A stretch of 30,494 bases of DNA from Streptomyces regalis (GTDB lineage: Bacteria > Actinomycetota > Actinomycetes > Streptomycetales > Streptomycetaceae). A program made the translations under genes and the position numbers. The stretch covers positions 1-30,494 of the forward strand of contig NZ_LLZG01000012.1 of the NCBI RefSeq assembly GCF_001509475.1, given 5' to 3'. The notes beneath the pieces were generated by a model that was not told the DNA's origin, ran no database searches, and was given only the letters and a program-made list of their open reading frames with translations. Below, in pieces: positions 16,428-25,295 of the stretch. Position 1 is the stretch's first letter, and each line of letters begins with the position of its first letter.

Positions 16428-17645
16428 ATGCGTTCCACACCTATGCCCGCAGCCCAACGCCGTGGGCGGCGCTCCGTCCTCGCCGCCACCGGCCTTGTCG
16501 CCGCGCTGGCGCTGACCGCGACCGCCTGTGGCGGCTCGACCGGGGACTCGGCGAGTGACCGGGCCGAGTCCGCCGCCTCGCAGGCCGTCGATGCCGCCGA
16601 CGCCGCAGGTGACGGCAAGATCCAGATCCCGGCCGAGCTCGCGGACAAGCTCAAGGAACACGGGATCGACATCGACAAGTGGAAGGACGGGGCCTGGAAG
16701 GACTGGGACAAGGACAAGTGGCTCAGCGAAGCCAAGGACTTCGTCAACCCGGTGATCGAGGGCCTGTGGAAGCCTGACCGGATGCAGTCCGCGAAGGAGG
16801 CCAACAAGACGGTCACCACGCAGGACGCCTCGGCCGACCAGGGCGTCAGCGACCCGGAGCCGGCGCCCGTCCGGGCCACGGCCGAGAAGACGCCGTACCA
16901 CGACAACGCCGCCCCCGTCGGCAAGGTCTTCTTCGACACCCCCGACGGCCCGGCCGTCTGCTCCGGCACGGTCGTCAAGGACGCCAACCACCCCGGCGAG
17001 TCCAACCTCGTCTGGACGGCCGGCCACTGTGTGCACGCCGGCCGGAGCGGCGGCTGGTACCGCAACATCGTCTTCGTCCCGGCCTACAACGACCTCGGCA
17101 AGTCCGAGGCGCAGCTGGGCAACGCGACGGCCACCGAGATCGCTCCCTACGGCAACTGGTGGGCCGACTGGGTCTCGACGTCGAACGAGTGGATCCAGGG
17201 CGGCTCGGACACGGGCGGCGCGGGTGCGGCTTACGACTACGCCGTGCTGCATGTGAAGCCGGAGGGCGGCGCGAGGTCCCTGGAGGAGACCACCGGCTCC
17301 CTGGACGTCGACTTCTCCGCTCCGTCCGCGAGCGAGGTCGCCACGATGGGCGCCTGGGGCTACCCGGCGGCACCGCCGTACAACGGTCTGCAGATGTTCA
17401 AGTGCCTCGACCGTCCGGGCCGCTTGTCGCTGAGCCCGGCCCTGCCGACGATGTACCGCATCGGCTGCACCATGACCGGCGGTTCGTCGGGCGGCGGCTG
17501 GTTCCGGGTGGTGAACGGCGAGACCACGCTCGTGTCGAACACATCGATCGGCCCGGAGGACAACACCTGGCTCGCGGGCCCTCAGCTGGGCGCGGGCGCC
17601 GAGTCGGTGTACCAGTACATGAGCAGGACGCACGGCGGCCGATGA
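16428..17645 (+). CDS. Trypsin-like serine protease lipoprotein, paralogue 2
   Basis: A 405-residue tandem paralogue of the preceding gene. It has a basic N-terminus, a hydrophobic segment and a TATAC lipobox with Cys34. The same Trp/Lys/Asp-rich region follows (about 64-119: LKEHGIDIDKWKDGAWKDW, EAKDFVNPVIEGLW). The peptidase domain carries His200 in TAGHCVHAG, a likely Asp270 in AAYDYAVLHV and Ser354 in TGGSSGGGW; paired cysteines near 178/201 and 326/347 could form disulfides. ATG at 16428 is preceded by GGGGG about 11 bases upstream. The two copies are alike along their whole length, most strongly around the Trp-rich region and the Ser and His motifs, and diverge in the linkers, implying an old duplication followed by separate function. 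Confidence 0.88.
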   Translation: MRSTPMPAAQRRGRRSVLAATGLVAALALTATACGGSTGDSASDRAESAASQAVDAADAAGDGKIQIPAELADKLKEHGIDIDKWKDGAWKDWDKDKWLSEAKDFVNPVIEGLWKPDRMQSAKEANKTVTTQDASADQGVSDPEPAPVRATAEKTPYHDNAAPVGKVFFDTPDGPAVCSGTVVKDANHPGESNLVWTAGHCVHAGRSGGWYRNIVFVPAYNDLGKSEAQLGNATATEIAPYGNWWADWVSTSNEWIQGGSDTGGAGAAYDYAVLHVKPEGGARSLEETTGSLDVDFSAPSASEVATMGAWGYPAAPPYNGLQMFKCLDRPGRLSLSPALPTMYRIGCTMTGGSSGGGWFRVVNGETTLVSNTSIGPEDNTWLAGPQLGAGAESVYQYMSRTHGGR

Positions 17646-17668
17646 CCCACGCACAATGACCCATACGG

Positions 17669-17704
17669 AAGGCCCGCCCCCCTGCGACAGGGGGCGGGCC
17701 TTTT
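17669..17704. terminator. Bidirectional terminator between protease 2 and hflX
   Basis: A 13-bp perfect stem (17669-17681 with 17690-17702) with an 8-nt loop ends in a short T run on the plus strand and its left arm begins with AA, so it serves both convergent genes. Confidence 0.88.
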
Positions 17705-17748
17705 GCAGTTCTACGCCCGCACGGACCGCCGTTCCACAGCGACTCGAC

Positions 17749-19242
17749 TCAGGCGGTCGCCGCCGGAACGTACGGCGTGAGATCCGCCGCCAGTTCCTCG
17801 TGCACCCGCACCTTGAGCAGCGTGCCCTCCGGGGTGTGCTCCTCGGAGATCACCTCGCCCTCGGTGTGGGCGCGGGCGACCAGCTTGCCGTGCGTGTACG
17901 GCACGAGAGCCTCGATCTCGACGGACGGGCGGGGCAGCTCGTTGTCGATCAGGGCGAGCAGCTCGTCGATGCCCCGGCCGGTGCGGGCCGAGACGGCGAT
18001 GGAGCGCTTCTCGATCCGCATGAGCCGCTGCAGCGTCAGCGGGTCCGCCGCGTCCGCCTTGTTGATCACGACGATCTCCGGTACGTCGGTCGCGCCGACA
18101 TCCCTGATCACCTCGCGCACGGCGGCCAGCTGCTCCTCCGGGTTCGGGTGCGAACCGTCCACCACGTGCAGGATCAGGTCGGAGTCGCCGACCTCCTCCA
18201 TCGTGGAGCGGAACGCCTCGACCAGGTGATGCGGCAGGTGGCGTACGAAGCCGACGGTGTCCGCCAGCGTGTAGTGCCGCCCGCCCGGGGTCTCGGCCCG
18301 GCGCACGGTCGGGTCGAGGGTCGCGAACAGCGCGTTCTCGACCAGGACGCCCGCACCGGTGAGGCGGTTGAGCAGCGAGGACTTGCCCGCGTTCGTGTAG
18401 CCCGCGATGGCGACCGAAGGCACCTTGTTGCGCCTGCGGACCTGGCGCTGGATGTCGCGGCCGGTCTTCATCTCCGCGATCTCCCGGCGCATCTTCGCCA
18501 TCTTCTCGCGGATCCGTCGCCGGTCCGTCTCGATCTTGGTCTCACCGGGACCACGGGTGGCGAGGCCGCCGCCCTTGCCGCCGCCCATCTGCCGGGACAG
18601 CGACTGACCCCAGCCTCGCAGCCTCGGCAGCATGTACTGCATCTGCGCGAGCGCGACCTGCGCCTTGCCCTCTCGGGACTTGGCGTGCTGGGCGAAGATG
18701 TCGAGGATCAGGGCCGTACGGTCGATGACCTTGACCTTGACGACGTCTTCGAGGTGGATGAGCTGGCCCGGGCTGAGCTCACCGTCGCAGATGACGGTGT
18801 CGGCGCCCGTTTCGAGCACGATGTCCCGCAGCTCGTCGGCCTTGCCGGAACCGATGTAGGTGGCCGCGTCGGGCTTGTCGCGGCGCTGGATCACGCCGTC
18901 GAGCACGAGCGCGCCCGCAGTCTCCGCGAGGGCGGCGAGCTCCGCGAGGGAGTTCTCCGCGTCCTGCGCGCTTCCCGTGGTCCAGACGCCGACGAGCACG
19001 ACCCGCTCCAGGCGGAGCTGGCGGTACTCGACCTCGGTGACGTCCTCGAGCTCGGTGGAGAGGCCCGCCACACGGCGCAGAGCCGCGCGCTCGGAGCGGT
19101 CGAACTGGTCGCCGTCCCGCTCTCCGTCGATCTCGTGGCTCCAGGCGACGTCCTCTTCCATCAGGGCATCGGCCCGAAGACCTTCGGGATGGGTGTGCGC
19201 GAAGCGCTGCGTGTCCTGGGAAAAGGAAGAAGAGGAGGTCAT
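17749..19242 (-). CDS. hflX: Ribosome-associated GTPase HflX
   Basis: HflX binds the 50S subunit and splits stalled ribosomes under stress. The 497-residue product has the N-terminal HflX domain (about 78-270: LVGVWTTG, ATYIGSGKADEL, RTALILDIFAQHAKSREGK, RGPGETKIETDRR) and a TRAFAC GTPase domain with G1 GYTNAGKS (281-288), G3 DTVGF (328-332) and G4 NKAD (394-397), plus a C-terminal domain. The start ATG at 19242 has AAGGA upstream; a 70-residue N-terminal extension before the HflX domain is typical of actinobacteria. It lies 183 bp from the M1 peptidase gene, separated by a hairpin, so it probably has its own promoter. Confidence 0.95.
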   Translation of the reverse strand: MTSSSSFSQDTQRFAHTHPEGLRADALMEEDVAWSHEIDGERDGDQFDRSERAALRRVAGLSTELEDVTEVEYRQLRLERVVLVGVWTTGSAQDAENSLAELAALAETAGALVLDGVIQRRDKPDAATYIGSGKADELRDIVLETGADTVICDGELSPGQLIHLEDVVKVKVIDRTALILDIFAQHAKSREGKAQVALAQMQYMLPRLRGWGQSLSRQMGGGKGGGLATRGPGETKIETDRRRIREKMAKMRREIAEMKTGRDIQRQVRRRNKVPSVAIAGYTNAGKSSLLNRLTGAGVLVENALFATLDPTVRRAETPGGRHYTLADTVGFVRHLPHHLVEAFRSTMEEVGDSDLILHVVDGSHPNPEEQLAAVREVIRDVGATDVPEIVVINKADAADPLTLQRLMRIEKRSIAVSARTGRGIDELLALIDNELPRPSVEIEALVPYTHGKLVARAHTEGEVISEEHTPEGTLLKVRVHEELAADLTPYVPAATA

Positions 19243-19369
19243 TGGGTCCTTACGTCGATGGAATCCGTGTGCGGCGACAGTGCAGTGGCTCTGCGGAGCG
19301 AGTCCGTAGCGCCTCGGAACTGATCCGTCACTGCTTACAACGCACGAGTGCCCCGGGAGATTCCCGCGA

Positions 19370-19409
19370 CCCGTGCCGCGCCGACCCGAAAATGGTCGCA
19401 CGGCACGGG
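19370..19409 (-). terminator. Terminator of the M1 peptidase gene
   Basis: A 9-bp outer stem (19370-19378 with 19401-19409) encloses a second 5-bp stem (19382-19386 with 19394-19398), beginning 17 nt after the peptidase stop on the minus strand. Confidence 0.7.
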
Positions 19410-19425
19410 CCGTCTCGTCACCGTC

Positions 19426-19530
19426 TTATTTCACGGTCGCCTTCTTCGCGATCGCCTTCTTCGCGGTGACCTTCTTCGCGGTGACCTTCTTCGCGCCGGC
19501 CTTCTTCCCGGCGGCCTTCTTCACAGGCGC
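19426..19530 (-). repeat. 15-bp tandem repeat encoding the lysine-rich tail
   Basis: Seven 15-bp units run from 19426 to 19530, most starting CTTCTTC on the plus strand; the two at 19456-19470 and 19471-19485 are identical. Each unit encodes five residues beginning with KK, and the last unit carries the stop. Unit number could vary between strains without frameshift. Confidence 0.9.
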
Positions 19531-21039
19531 CTTGTCGGGGTCCAAGGACTTCCACTCCGGCTGACCGGGCATCGGCGGGGTCTTGTCCCCGTACAGCCAG
19601 GCATGCAGGAACCCGTCGAGGTCGTGTCCGGAGATCTCCTCGGCAAGCGCGACGAAGTCCGCGGTGGTGGCGGCACCGTCCTGGTGGCGGCTCACCCAGG
19701 CGCGTTCCAGACGCTCGAAGGCCGGGGCGCCGATCTCCTGGCGCAGGGCGTACAGGACCAGTGACGCGCCGTCATAGACGTTCGGCCGGAAGATGCTGTT
19801 CTTCTTGCCGGGGGCGCCCGCCTTGGGGGCGGCAGGCGGTCCGCCGGCCTTACGCCAGCGGTCGGAGGCGGCGTACGCGGCCTTCATCCGCGCCTCGATC
19901 GGCCGGCCCGCCTTCTCCGCCGCGTACAGGGCCTCGTACCAGGTGGCATGCCCCTCGCTGAGCCACAGGTCGGACCAGGTGCGCGGGCTGACGCTGTCAC
20001 CGAACCACTGGTGCGCCAGCTCGTGCACCATGATCGACTCGATGTACCACTTCGGGTAGGCGGACTCGGTGAAGAGGTCCCGCTCGAAGAGGGACAGCGT
20101 CTGGGTCTCGAGTTCGAAGCCCGTGGCGGCCTCGGCCATGAGCAGGCCGTACGTCTCGAAGGGATACCGCCCGACCTTCCGCTCCATCCAGGCGATCTGG
20201 CCGGGGGTCTTCTTCAGCCACGGTTCGAGTTGCTCGCGGTCCTTGGTGGGCACGACGTCCCGTACGGGCAGGTCGTGCGGGCCGGTGCGGTGCAGCACCG
20301 TGGAGCGGCCGATGGACACCTGGGCGAGCTCGGTGGCCATGGGGTGTCGCGTGCGGTACGTCCATGTCGTCGACTTGCCCGCGCGGTCCACGTCGGTGCG
20401 CAGGCCGTTGGCGACGGCGGTGTAACCGTTGGGCGCGGTGACCCGGATGGTGAACATCGCCTTGTCGGAGGGGTGGTCGTTGCACGGGAACACGACGTGG
20501 GCGGCGTCGGCCTGGTTGGCCATGGCGAGCCCGTCGCTCGTCCGCACCCAGCCGCCCTCCCGGCTCTTGCCGTACTTGGGGTCGCTGGTGTGCCGCACGG
20601 TGACCTGCATCCAGCTGCCCTCGGGCAACGGCTCCTCGGGCGTGACCACGAGGTCCTCACCGGCACTCGTGAACGACGCGGGCTCCCCGTCGACCTCGAC
20701 GGACTCGACCTTGCCGTGGGCGAAGTCCAGGTTGAAGCGGTCCAGGTCGGTGGTCGTCCAGGCGTTGATCGTGGTGACGGCCTTGAGGGGCTTGGTGTTG
20801 GTGCCTGGATAGGTGAAGGAGAGGTCGTACGACGCCACGTCGTAGCCGGGGTTGCCCAGGTGCGGGAAGAGGCGGTCACCGACCCCCAGAGGTGCGGCGG
20901 GGGCGCTCGCGGCGAGCAGGCAGGAGGAGAGGGCGACGGCGAGCAGCGCGGGGGCCTTGAGACGCCGGCGGGTTCGGGGACGGGGGCGAGGAGCGCCAGG
21001 GACTGGTCGCTGGGCCTCGGTGCGGGGGGTGAGCAGCAT
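19426..21039 (-). CDS. Secreted M1-family metallopeptidase with a lysine-rich C-terminal tail
   Basis: The 537-residue product has an Arg-rich N-terminus, a hydrophobic segment (about 30-45) and a likely signal-peptidase site after ASAPAA, so it is predicted to be exported. The M1 catalytic region has HELAH (339-343), an 18-residue spacer, then Glu362 (the third zinc ligand), with GFELETQTLSLF as substrate-binding segment in place of the classic GAMEN. M1 enzymes are zinc aminopeptidases; this is a short form without the large C-terminal helical domain. Residues from about 503 form a Lys/Ala/Val/Thr tail made of five-residue units (KKVTA, KKAIA and similar), reminiscent of histone H1 or HupS tails and unusual for an exported peptidase. 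ATG at 21039. Confidence 0.9.
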   Translation of the reverse strand: MLLTPRTEAQRPVPGAPRPRPRTRRRLKAPALLAVALSSCLLAASAPAAPLGVGDRLFPHLGNPGYDVASYDLSFTYPGTNTKPLKAVTTINAWTTTDLDRFNLDFAHGKVESVEVDGEPASFTSAGEDLVVTPEEPLPEGSWMQVTVRHTSDPKYGKSREGGWVRTSDGLAMANQADAAHVVFPCNDHPSDKAMFTIRVTAPNGYTAVANGLRTDVDRAGKSTTWTYRTRHPMATELAQVSIGRSTVLHRTGPHDLPVRDVVPTKDREQLEPWLKKTPGQIAWMERKVGRYPFETYGLLMAEAATGFELETQTLSLFERDLFTESAYPKWYIESIMVHELAHQWFGDSVSPRTWSDLWLSEGHATWYEALYAAEKAGRPIEARMKAAYAASDRWRKAGGPPAAPKAGAPGKKNSIFRPNVYDGASLVLYALRQEIGAPAFERLERAWVSRHQDGAATTADFVALAEEISGHDLDGFLHAWLYGDKTPPMPGQPEWKSLDPDKAPVKKAAGKKAGAKKVTAKKVTAKKAIAKKATVK

Positions 21040-21212
21040 GCACCACGGCTATCAGCGCGCGCGTGCGGGGCGTCGACGACGCGCGATCGGCACACTCGAA
21101 CGGGGGTGTCGGGTGGGTGCTGCGGGTGCTGGACGGGTGCAGTAGTTGGTGGAGTTGTCGGTGTGCGGGCCGGCCGAGGGGGGCGCGCCCGTGCTTGAGG
21201 GTGCCCCGTCCC

Positions 21213-21240
21213 GTGAGGGCCGGCGCCGCGCCGCCCTCAC
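21213..21240 (-). terminator. Hairpin at the end of the RelA/SpoT homologue
   Basis: An 8-bp perfect stem (21213-21220 with 21233-21240) overlaps the stop codon of the RelA/SpoT-like gene. The rest of the 197-bp gap to the M1 peptidase gene shows no gene. Confidence 0.5.
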
Positions 21241-23417
21241 GCCCCTTGCGTCTGCGGCTGCGCCCTGCTCACGTCGTACACGCCCGCCACATTCCGCATC
21301 GCCCGCATCAGCCCCGGGAGCAGCGCCGCGTCCGGGAGTTGGACCGTGTAGGTGTGGCGCACGCGCTGCTGGCTCGGAGGCTCGACCGTCGCCGAGACGA
21401 TTTCGGCGCCCTCCAGGGCCATCGCTTCCGTGAGGTCGGCCAGCAGGTGCGGGCGGACGAACGATTCGGCGACCAGCGTGACCCGGCATTCGGTGGTGTC
21501 GCCCCAGCGCACGCCGACCTCCGCGCGCCCCGCGCTCTTCATACGCGCCACCGCGGCGCACTCGACGCGGTGGACGGTCACCACCCCCCCGCGCACAGAG
21601 AACCCGGTGACCTCGTCGGGCGGTACGGGGGTGCAGCAGCCGGCGAGGCGTACGCTCGCGCCCGGCTGATCGACGAGCACGTCGGCGGTGGCGGAGCGGC
21701 CGGCCGGCCCCTCGGCGGCAAGGCGGAGGGCCTGCCCCTCCGCGCTCACCAATCCGTCCCCGGTGGGCCGGAAGAGCACCCCGGTCTCCTCAGCGGCGGG
21801 GACGTCGCCCTGCGCAGGATGGGCGGCCAGCCACCGCTGGATGGCGATCCGGGCGGCGGGCGTGTGGGCGTGCTCCAGCCACTCCCTGGAGGGCTCCGAG
21901 GCCGGGTCCTGGCCCATGAGGAGCTGGACGGTGTCCCCGTCCCGCAGAACCGTGCTGAGCGTCGCCAGGCGGCCGTTGACGCGCGCGCCGATGCAGGCGT
22001 GGGCGTCCTCGCCGTACTGCGCGTACGCGGCGTCCACACAGGTCGCGCCCTCGGGCAGGCCCAGGGTGCCGCCGTCGGGGCGGAAGACGGTGATCTCGCG
22101 GTCCTGGGCGAGGTCCTCGCGGAGCGTGGACCAGAAGGTGTCCGGGTCGGGCGCGGCCTCCTGCCAGTCGAGGAGCCGGGACAGCCAGCCGGGACGCGTG
22201 GGGTCGGCGCGCTCGCCGTCACTCGAAGCGGCCTGCTCCTCCGAAGGAGGAGCGTAGGGATTGCCGAGCGCGACGACACCGGCCTCGGCGACCTTGTGCA
22301 TCTGGTGGGTGCGGATGAGGACTTCGGTGACCTGGCCGTCCTCGCGGGCGACGGCGGTGTGCAGCGACTGGTACAGGTTGAACTTGGGGACGGCGATGAA
22401 GTCCTTGAACTCCGAGACGACGGGCGTCATACAGGTGTGCAGTTCGCCCAGGACGCCGTAACAGTCCGCGTCCTCGTTCACCAGCACCAGCAGCCGGCCG
22501 AAGTCGGCGCCGCGCAGCCGTCCGCGCTTGCGGGACACCCGGTGCACGGAGACGAAGTGCCGTGGCCGGATGAGGACTTCCGCCTGGATGTCGGCTTCGC
22601 GCAGGACCTTGCGCATCGCGTCGGCCATCTCGGCGAGCGGATCGTCGGCGCGGGAGGCGTTGTCGACGATCAACTCCCGTGTGTGCTCGTACTCGTCCGG
22701 GTGCAGGATCGCGAAGACCAGGTCTTCCAGCTCGGTCTTGAGCGCCTGGACGCCGAGCCGTTCGGCGAGCGGGATGAGGACGTCGCGGGTCACCTTGGCG
22801 ATGCGCGCCTGTTTCTCGGGGCGCATCACACCGAGGGTGCGCATGTTGTGCAGCCGGTCGGCGAGTTTGATCGACATCACACGGACGTCGTTGCCGGTCG
22901 CGACGAGCATCTTGCGGAAGGTCTCCGGCTCGGCGGCGGCGCCGTAGTCGACCTTCTCCAGCTTCGTCACGCCGTCGACGAGGAAGCGGACCTCCGCGCC
23001 GAACTGCTCACCGACCTGATCGAGCGTCACCTCGGTGTCCTCGACCGTGTCGTGGAGCAGGGAGGCCGTCAAGGTCGTGGTCTCCGCGCCGAGTTCGGCG
23101 AGGATCAGCGTCACCGCGAGCGGGTGTGTGATGTACGGCTCGCCGCTCTTGCGCATCTGGCCGCGGTGCGAGGACTCGGCCAGCACATAGGCGCGGCGCA
23201 GCGGTTCGAGGTCGGCGTCGGGATGGTGGGCGCGGTGGGCGTCGACGACATGACCGATGGCGTCGGGCAGCCGGTCGCGTGAGGCCGGGCCGAGCAGCGC
23301 TGCCCGGCCGAGGCGGCGCAGATCGATCCGGGCGCGGGCCTTCCTGCGGGACACCGCAGGCGTCACAGGGCCTGCTACCGGGCCTGGCGTCGCGGAATTC
23401 GTTGCCTCCGCACTCAT
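21237..23417 (-). CDS. rshA: Long RelA/SpoT homologue (RshA-like) with a degenerate synthetase domain
   Basis: A 726-residue alarmone enzyme of RelA/SpoT layout: HD hydrolase (about 60-240), synthetase region (about 283-370), TGS (about 450-510), a Cys-Cys region (AGCCTPVPP) and a C-terminal ACT domain. Hydrolase motifs look intact: His84 in SSHRGQ, SGEPYITHP, HDTVEDT (122-128) and DRLHNMRT. In the synthetase, the usual RPKxxxSIxxK is RPRHFVSVHR, and the DLvGiRi block reads ADFGRLLVLV, losing the conserved Arg; KFNLYQSLHT and Glu365 remain. This suggests a mainly hydrolytic (p)ppGpp enzyme. The symbol follows S. coelicolor rshA, by context and sequence pattern. ATG at 23417 has GGAGG five bases upstream, better than the ATG at 23468. 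Confidence 0.88.
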   Translation of the reverse strand: MSAEATNSATPGPVAGPVTPAVSRRKARARIDLRRLGRAALLGPASRDRLPDAIGHVVDAHRAHHPDADLEPLRRAYVLAESSHRGQMRKSGEPYITHPLAVTLILAELGAETTTLTASLLHDTVEDTEVTLDQVGEQFGAEVRFLVDGVTKLEKVDYGAAAEPETFRKMLVATGNDVRVMSIKLADRLHNMRTLGVMRPEKQARIAKVTRDVLIPLAERLGVQALKTELEDLVFAILHPDEYEHTRELIVDNASRADDPLAEMADAMRKVLREADIQAEVLIRPRHFVSVHRVSRKRGRLRGADFGRLLVLVNEDADCYGVLGELHTCMTPVVSEFKDFIAVPKFNLYQSLHTAVAREDGQVTEVLIRTHQMHKVAEAGVVALGNPYAPPSEEQAASSDGERADPTRPGWLSRLLDWQEAAPDPDTFWSTLREDLAQDREITVFRPDGGTLGLPEGATCVDAAYAQYGEDAHACIGARVNGRLATLSTVLRDGDTVQLLMGQDPASEPSREWLEHAHTPAARIAIQRWLAAHPAQGDVPAAEETGVLFRPTGDGLVSAEGQALRLAAEGPAGRSATADVLVDQPGASVRLAGCCTPVPPDEVTGFSVRGGVVTVHRVECAAVARMKSAGRAEVGVRWGDTTECRVTLVAESFVRPHLLADLTEAMALEGAEIVSATVEPPSQQRVRHTYTVQLPDAALLPGLMRAMRNVAGVYDVSRAQPQTQGA

Positions 23418-23716
23418 GGGCACCTCCGGCTGCGTGGACCGGCGGACGGGGTGCCCCATGGCGGACACGGCTCAGGGGATGGCGACATCTCCCCCGTCCG
23501 GGCCGGTGCTTGATGCTACCGAGCCCATCACGTGAGGTTGACCGCCTCTCGCCGAGCGTGAAACGGATCACCCATTCGAGCGAGGGTTCACAGGTTTGCG
23601 ATTTCCCGCCACCTGACAGACGACCAGCCATGATTTCGAACGCGCCCGTCGCCCGGAACAGGCCGCTGACAGGCACCGGAGCGGTCAAGGCTGGGATACC
23701 AAGCCGCCCCTGCGCC

Positions 23717-24610
23717 TCAACGGACCGCGTTTTCCAGCCAGTCCGCGTCGATCTCGCCCTCGGCGACGATCACCGCGGGGCCGGTCATCTCGATCTCGCC
23801 GTCCGCCCGCTCGGTGATCACGAGGGTGCCGCCCGGCACATCGACGGTGTACGTCGCGGGGGCACCGGTGACCGCCGGGTCCGCGCCGTCCCGCCGCGCG
23901 GCGGCCACAGCGACGGCGCACGCGCCCGTGCCGCACGAACGGGTCTCACCGGCACCGCGCTCGTGCACGCGCAGCGCGACATGCCGGGGCCCGCGGTCGA
24001 CCACGAACTCGACGTTGACCCCGTCCGGGTAGGCGGAGGCAGGGCTGAACGGCGGCGGGGAGTGCAGGTCACCGGCGTGCGCGAGGTCGTCCACGAAGGC
24101 CACCGCGTGCGGGTTGCCCATGTTCACGTTGCGTGCGGGCCAGCTGCGCTCGCCGACGCTCACCGTGACGTCCCCTTCGGGGAGCAGCGCCTTGCCCATG
24201 CCGACCGTGACGTCACCCGCGGCGGAGCCGCTGGTGGATGCAGTCTTGGCGATGTGCACCGTCTTCACACCCCCGCGCGTGGCGACCGCGAGATCGCCCT
24301 CGGCGGCGTGTCCGGCTCGCTGGAGGTAGCGCGCGAACACGCGCACGCCGTTGCCGCACATCTCCGCGACCGAGCCGTCGCCGTTGCGGTAGTCCATGAA
24401 CCACTCGGCCTCGGCCGCCATGTCCTTGGCCTCGGGGTGCGCCGCGGACCGCACCACATGCAGCAGTCCGTCACCGCCGATGCCCGCGCGGCGGTCGCAC
24501 AGGGCGGCGACGGCGGCCGGGGGCAGGTCGATGGTGTTCTCGGGGTCCGGGACGATCACGAAGTCGTTCTCGGTGCCGTGGCCCTTGAGGAAGGCGATCC
24601 GCGTGCTCAT
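23717..24610 (-). CDS. dapF: Diaminopimelate epimerase
   Basis: DapF interconverts LL- and meso-diaminopimelate in the cytoplasm, feeding lysine and, in Streptomyces, LL-DAP for peptidoglycan. The 297-residue protein is a two-lobed, cofactor-independent epimerase with the two catalytic cysteines Cys85 in MCGNGVR and Cys226 in SCGTGAC, the ERGAGETRS segment, and RAGIGGDGLL. The N-terminal motif reads GHGTENDFV rather than the GLGNDF of proteobacteria, usual in actinobacteria. ATG at 24610. The 299-bp gap downstream to the RelA/SpoT gene (23418-23716) shows no gene; it should hold that gene's promoter. Confidence 0.96.
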   Translation of the reverse strand: MSTRIAFLKGHGTENDFVIVPDPENTIDLPPAAVAALCDRRAGIGGDGLLHVVRSAAHPEAKDMAAEAEWFMDYRNGDGSVAEMCGNGVRVFARYLQRAGHAAEGDLAVATRGGVKTVHIAKTASTSGSAAGDVTVGMGKALLPEGDVTVSVGERSWPARNVNMGNPHAVAFVDDLAHAGDLHSPPPFSPASAYPDGVNVEFVVDRGPRHVALRVHERGAGETRSCGTGACAVAVAAARRDGADPAVTGAPATYTVDVPGGTLVITERADGEIEMTGPAVIVAEGEIDADWLENAVR

Positions 24611-24683
24611 TCCTCGATCGTACGGCGCACTCCGCCGGGAGGGCCGAGGAGGGTGCAGGACGGCAGGTCTGTGTCGGGGCGCT

Positions 24684-25187
24684 TCAGCGGAGCCTTGCTA
24701 CACGCCATACGGCCAGCACGACCACCGCAGCGACGACCACGGCGTAGGCCACCACGACCCGCCAGTCCGGTCTGCGTCCGGAGCCCCGCTGTGGCACCCC
24801 GGGCCAGGTGTAGCCCACCCGGCGGGCGGCCATCATGCCCCAGCCGGCCGCGCAGGAGCAGATCAGGAGCCCCAGCATGGCGATCACGGCCCCGCTGTCG
24901 CCGAAGTCGAAGGCCAGCGGGAACGCGAACATCAGGGAGCCGACCGCGGCAAGGAACACGATGGGCGCGAGCTGCCAGATACGCAGTCGCCGCTGCGGGC
25001 GCAGCTCGACCTCGACCTCCGGGCCGCTCGCGTACATCTCCTCGGGCTCGGGGCCGTCGTCGGTGACGCCACCCTCCGCCTCGTCGAGCCCGTCGGGGAT
25101 CGGACGGTCGTCGTCCTGCTCCCGTTCGCCCCTGTCGGTGGTGACGTTCTCGGTGCCTTGTGCGGTGTCGCGAGGGCCGGCCTCCAT
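24684..25187 (-). CDS. Three-helix membrane protein of unknown function
   Basis: The 167-residue product has a long acidic, Gly/Asp/Glu-rich N-terminal region (1-65, probably cytoplasmic and disordered), then three hydrophobic segments: about 71-93 (IWQLAPIVFLAAVGSLMFAF), 98-120 (SGAVIAMLGLLICSCAAGWG) and 143-162 (VVVAYAVVVAAVVVLAVW), with a basic C-terminus. I recognise no domain. ATG at 25187 is chosen because GGGAGGG lies 9 bases upstream; an in-frame GTG at 25217 lacks a ribosome binding site. It lies 73 bp upstream of dapF on the same strand and could be co-transcribed. Confidence 0.75.
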   Translation of the reverse strand: MEAGPRDTAQGTENVTTDRGEREQDDDRPIPDGLDEAEGGVTDDGPEPEEMYASGPEVEVELRPQRRLRIWQLAPIVFLAAVGSLMFAFPLAFDFGDSGAVIAMLGLLICSCAAGWGMMAARRVGYTWPGVPQRGSGRRPDWRVVVAYAVVVAAVVVLAVWRVARLR

Positions 25188-25295
25188 CGCCACGCGCCCT
25201 CCCAACTCGGACTCCACTTGGTCGATCGAAGCTCGATGATGGCACGGCGCCGGAGGCCGGGACGGCGGCCGGAGCGTCCCGATGCCATCACGTGA

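Noticed and set aside
14935..17654. Long minus-strand open frames across both protease genes
   Set aside because: The plus strand carries lipobox, catalytic triad and ribosome binding sites in the same region; the minus-strand products have no recognisable motifs.
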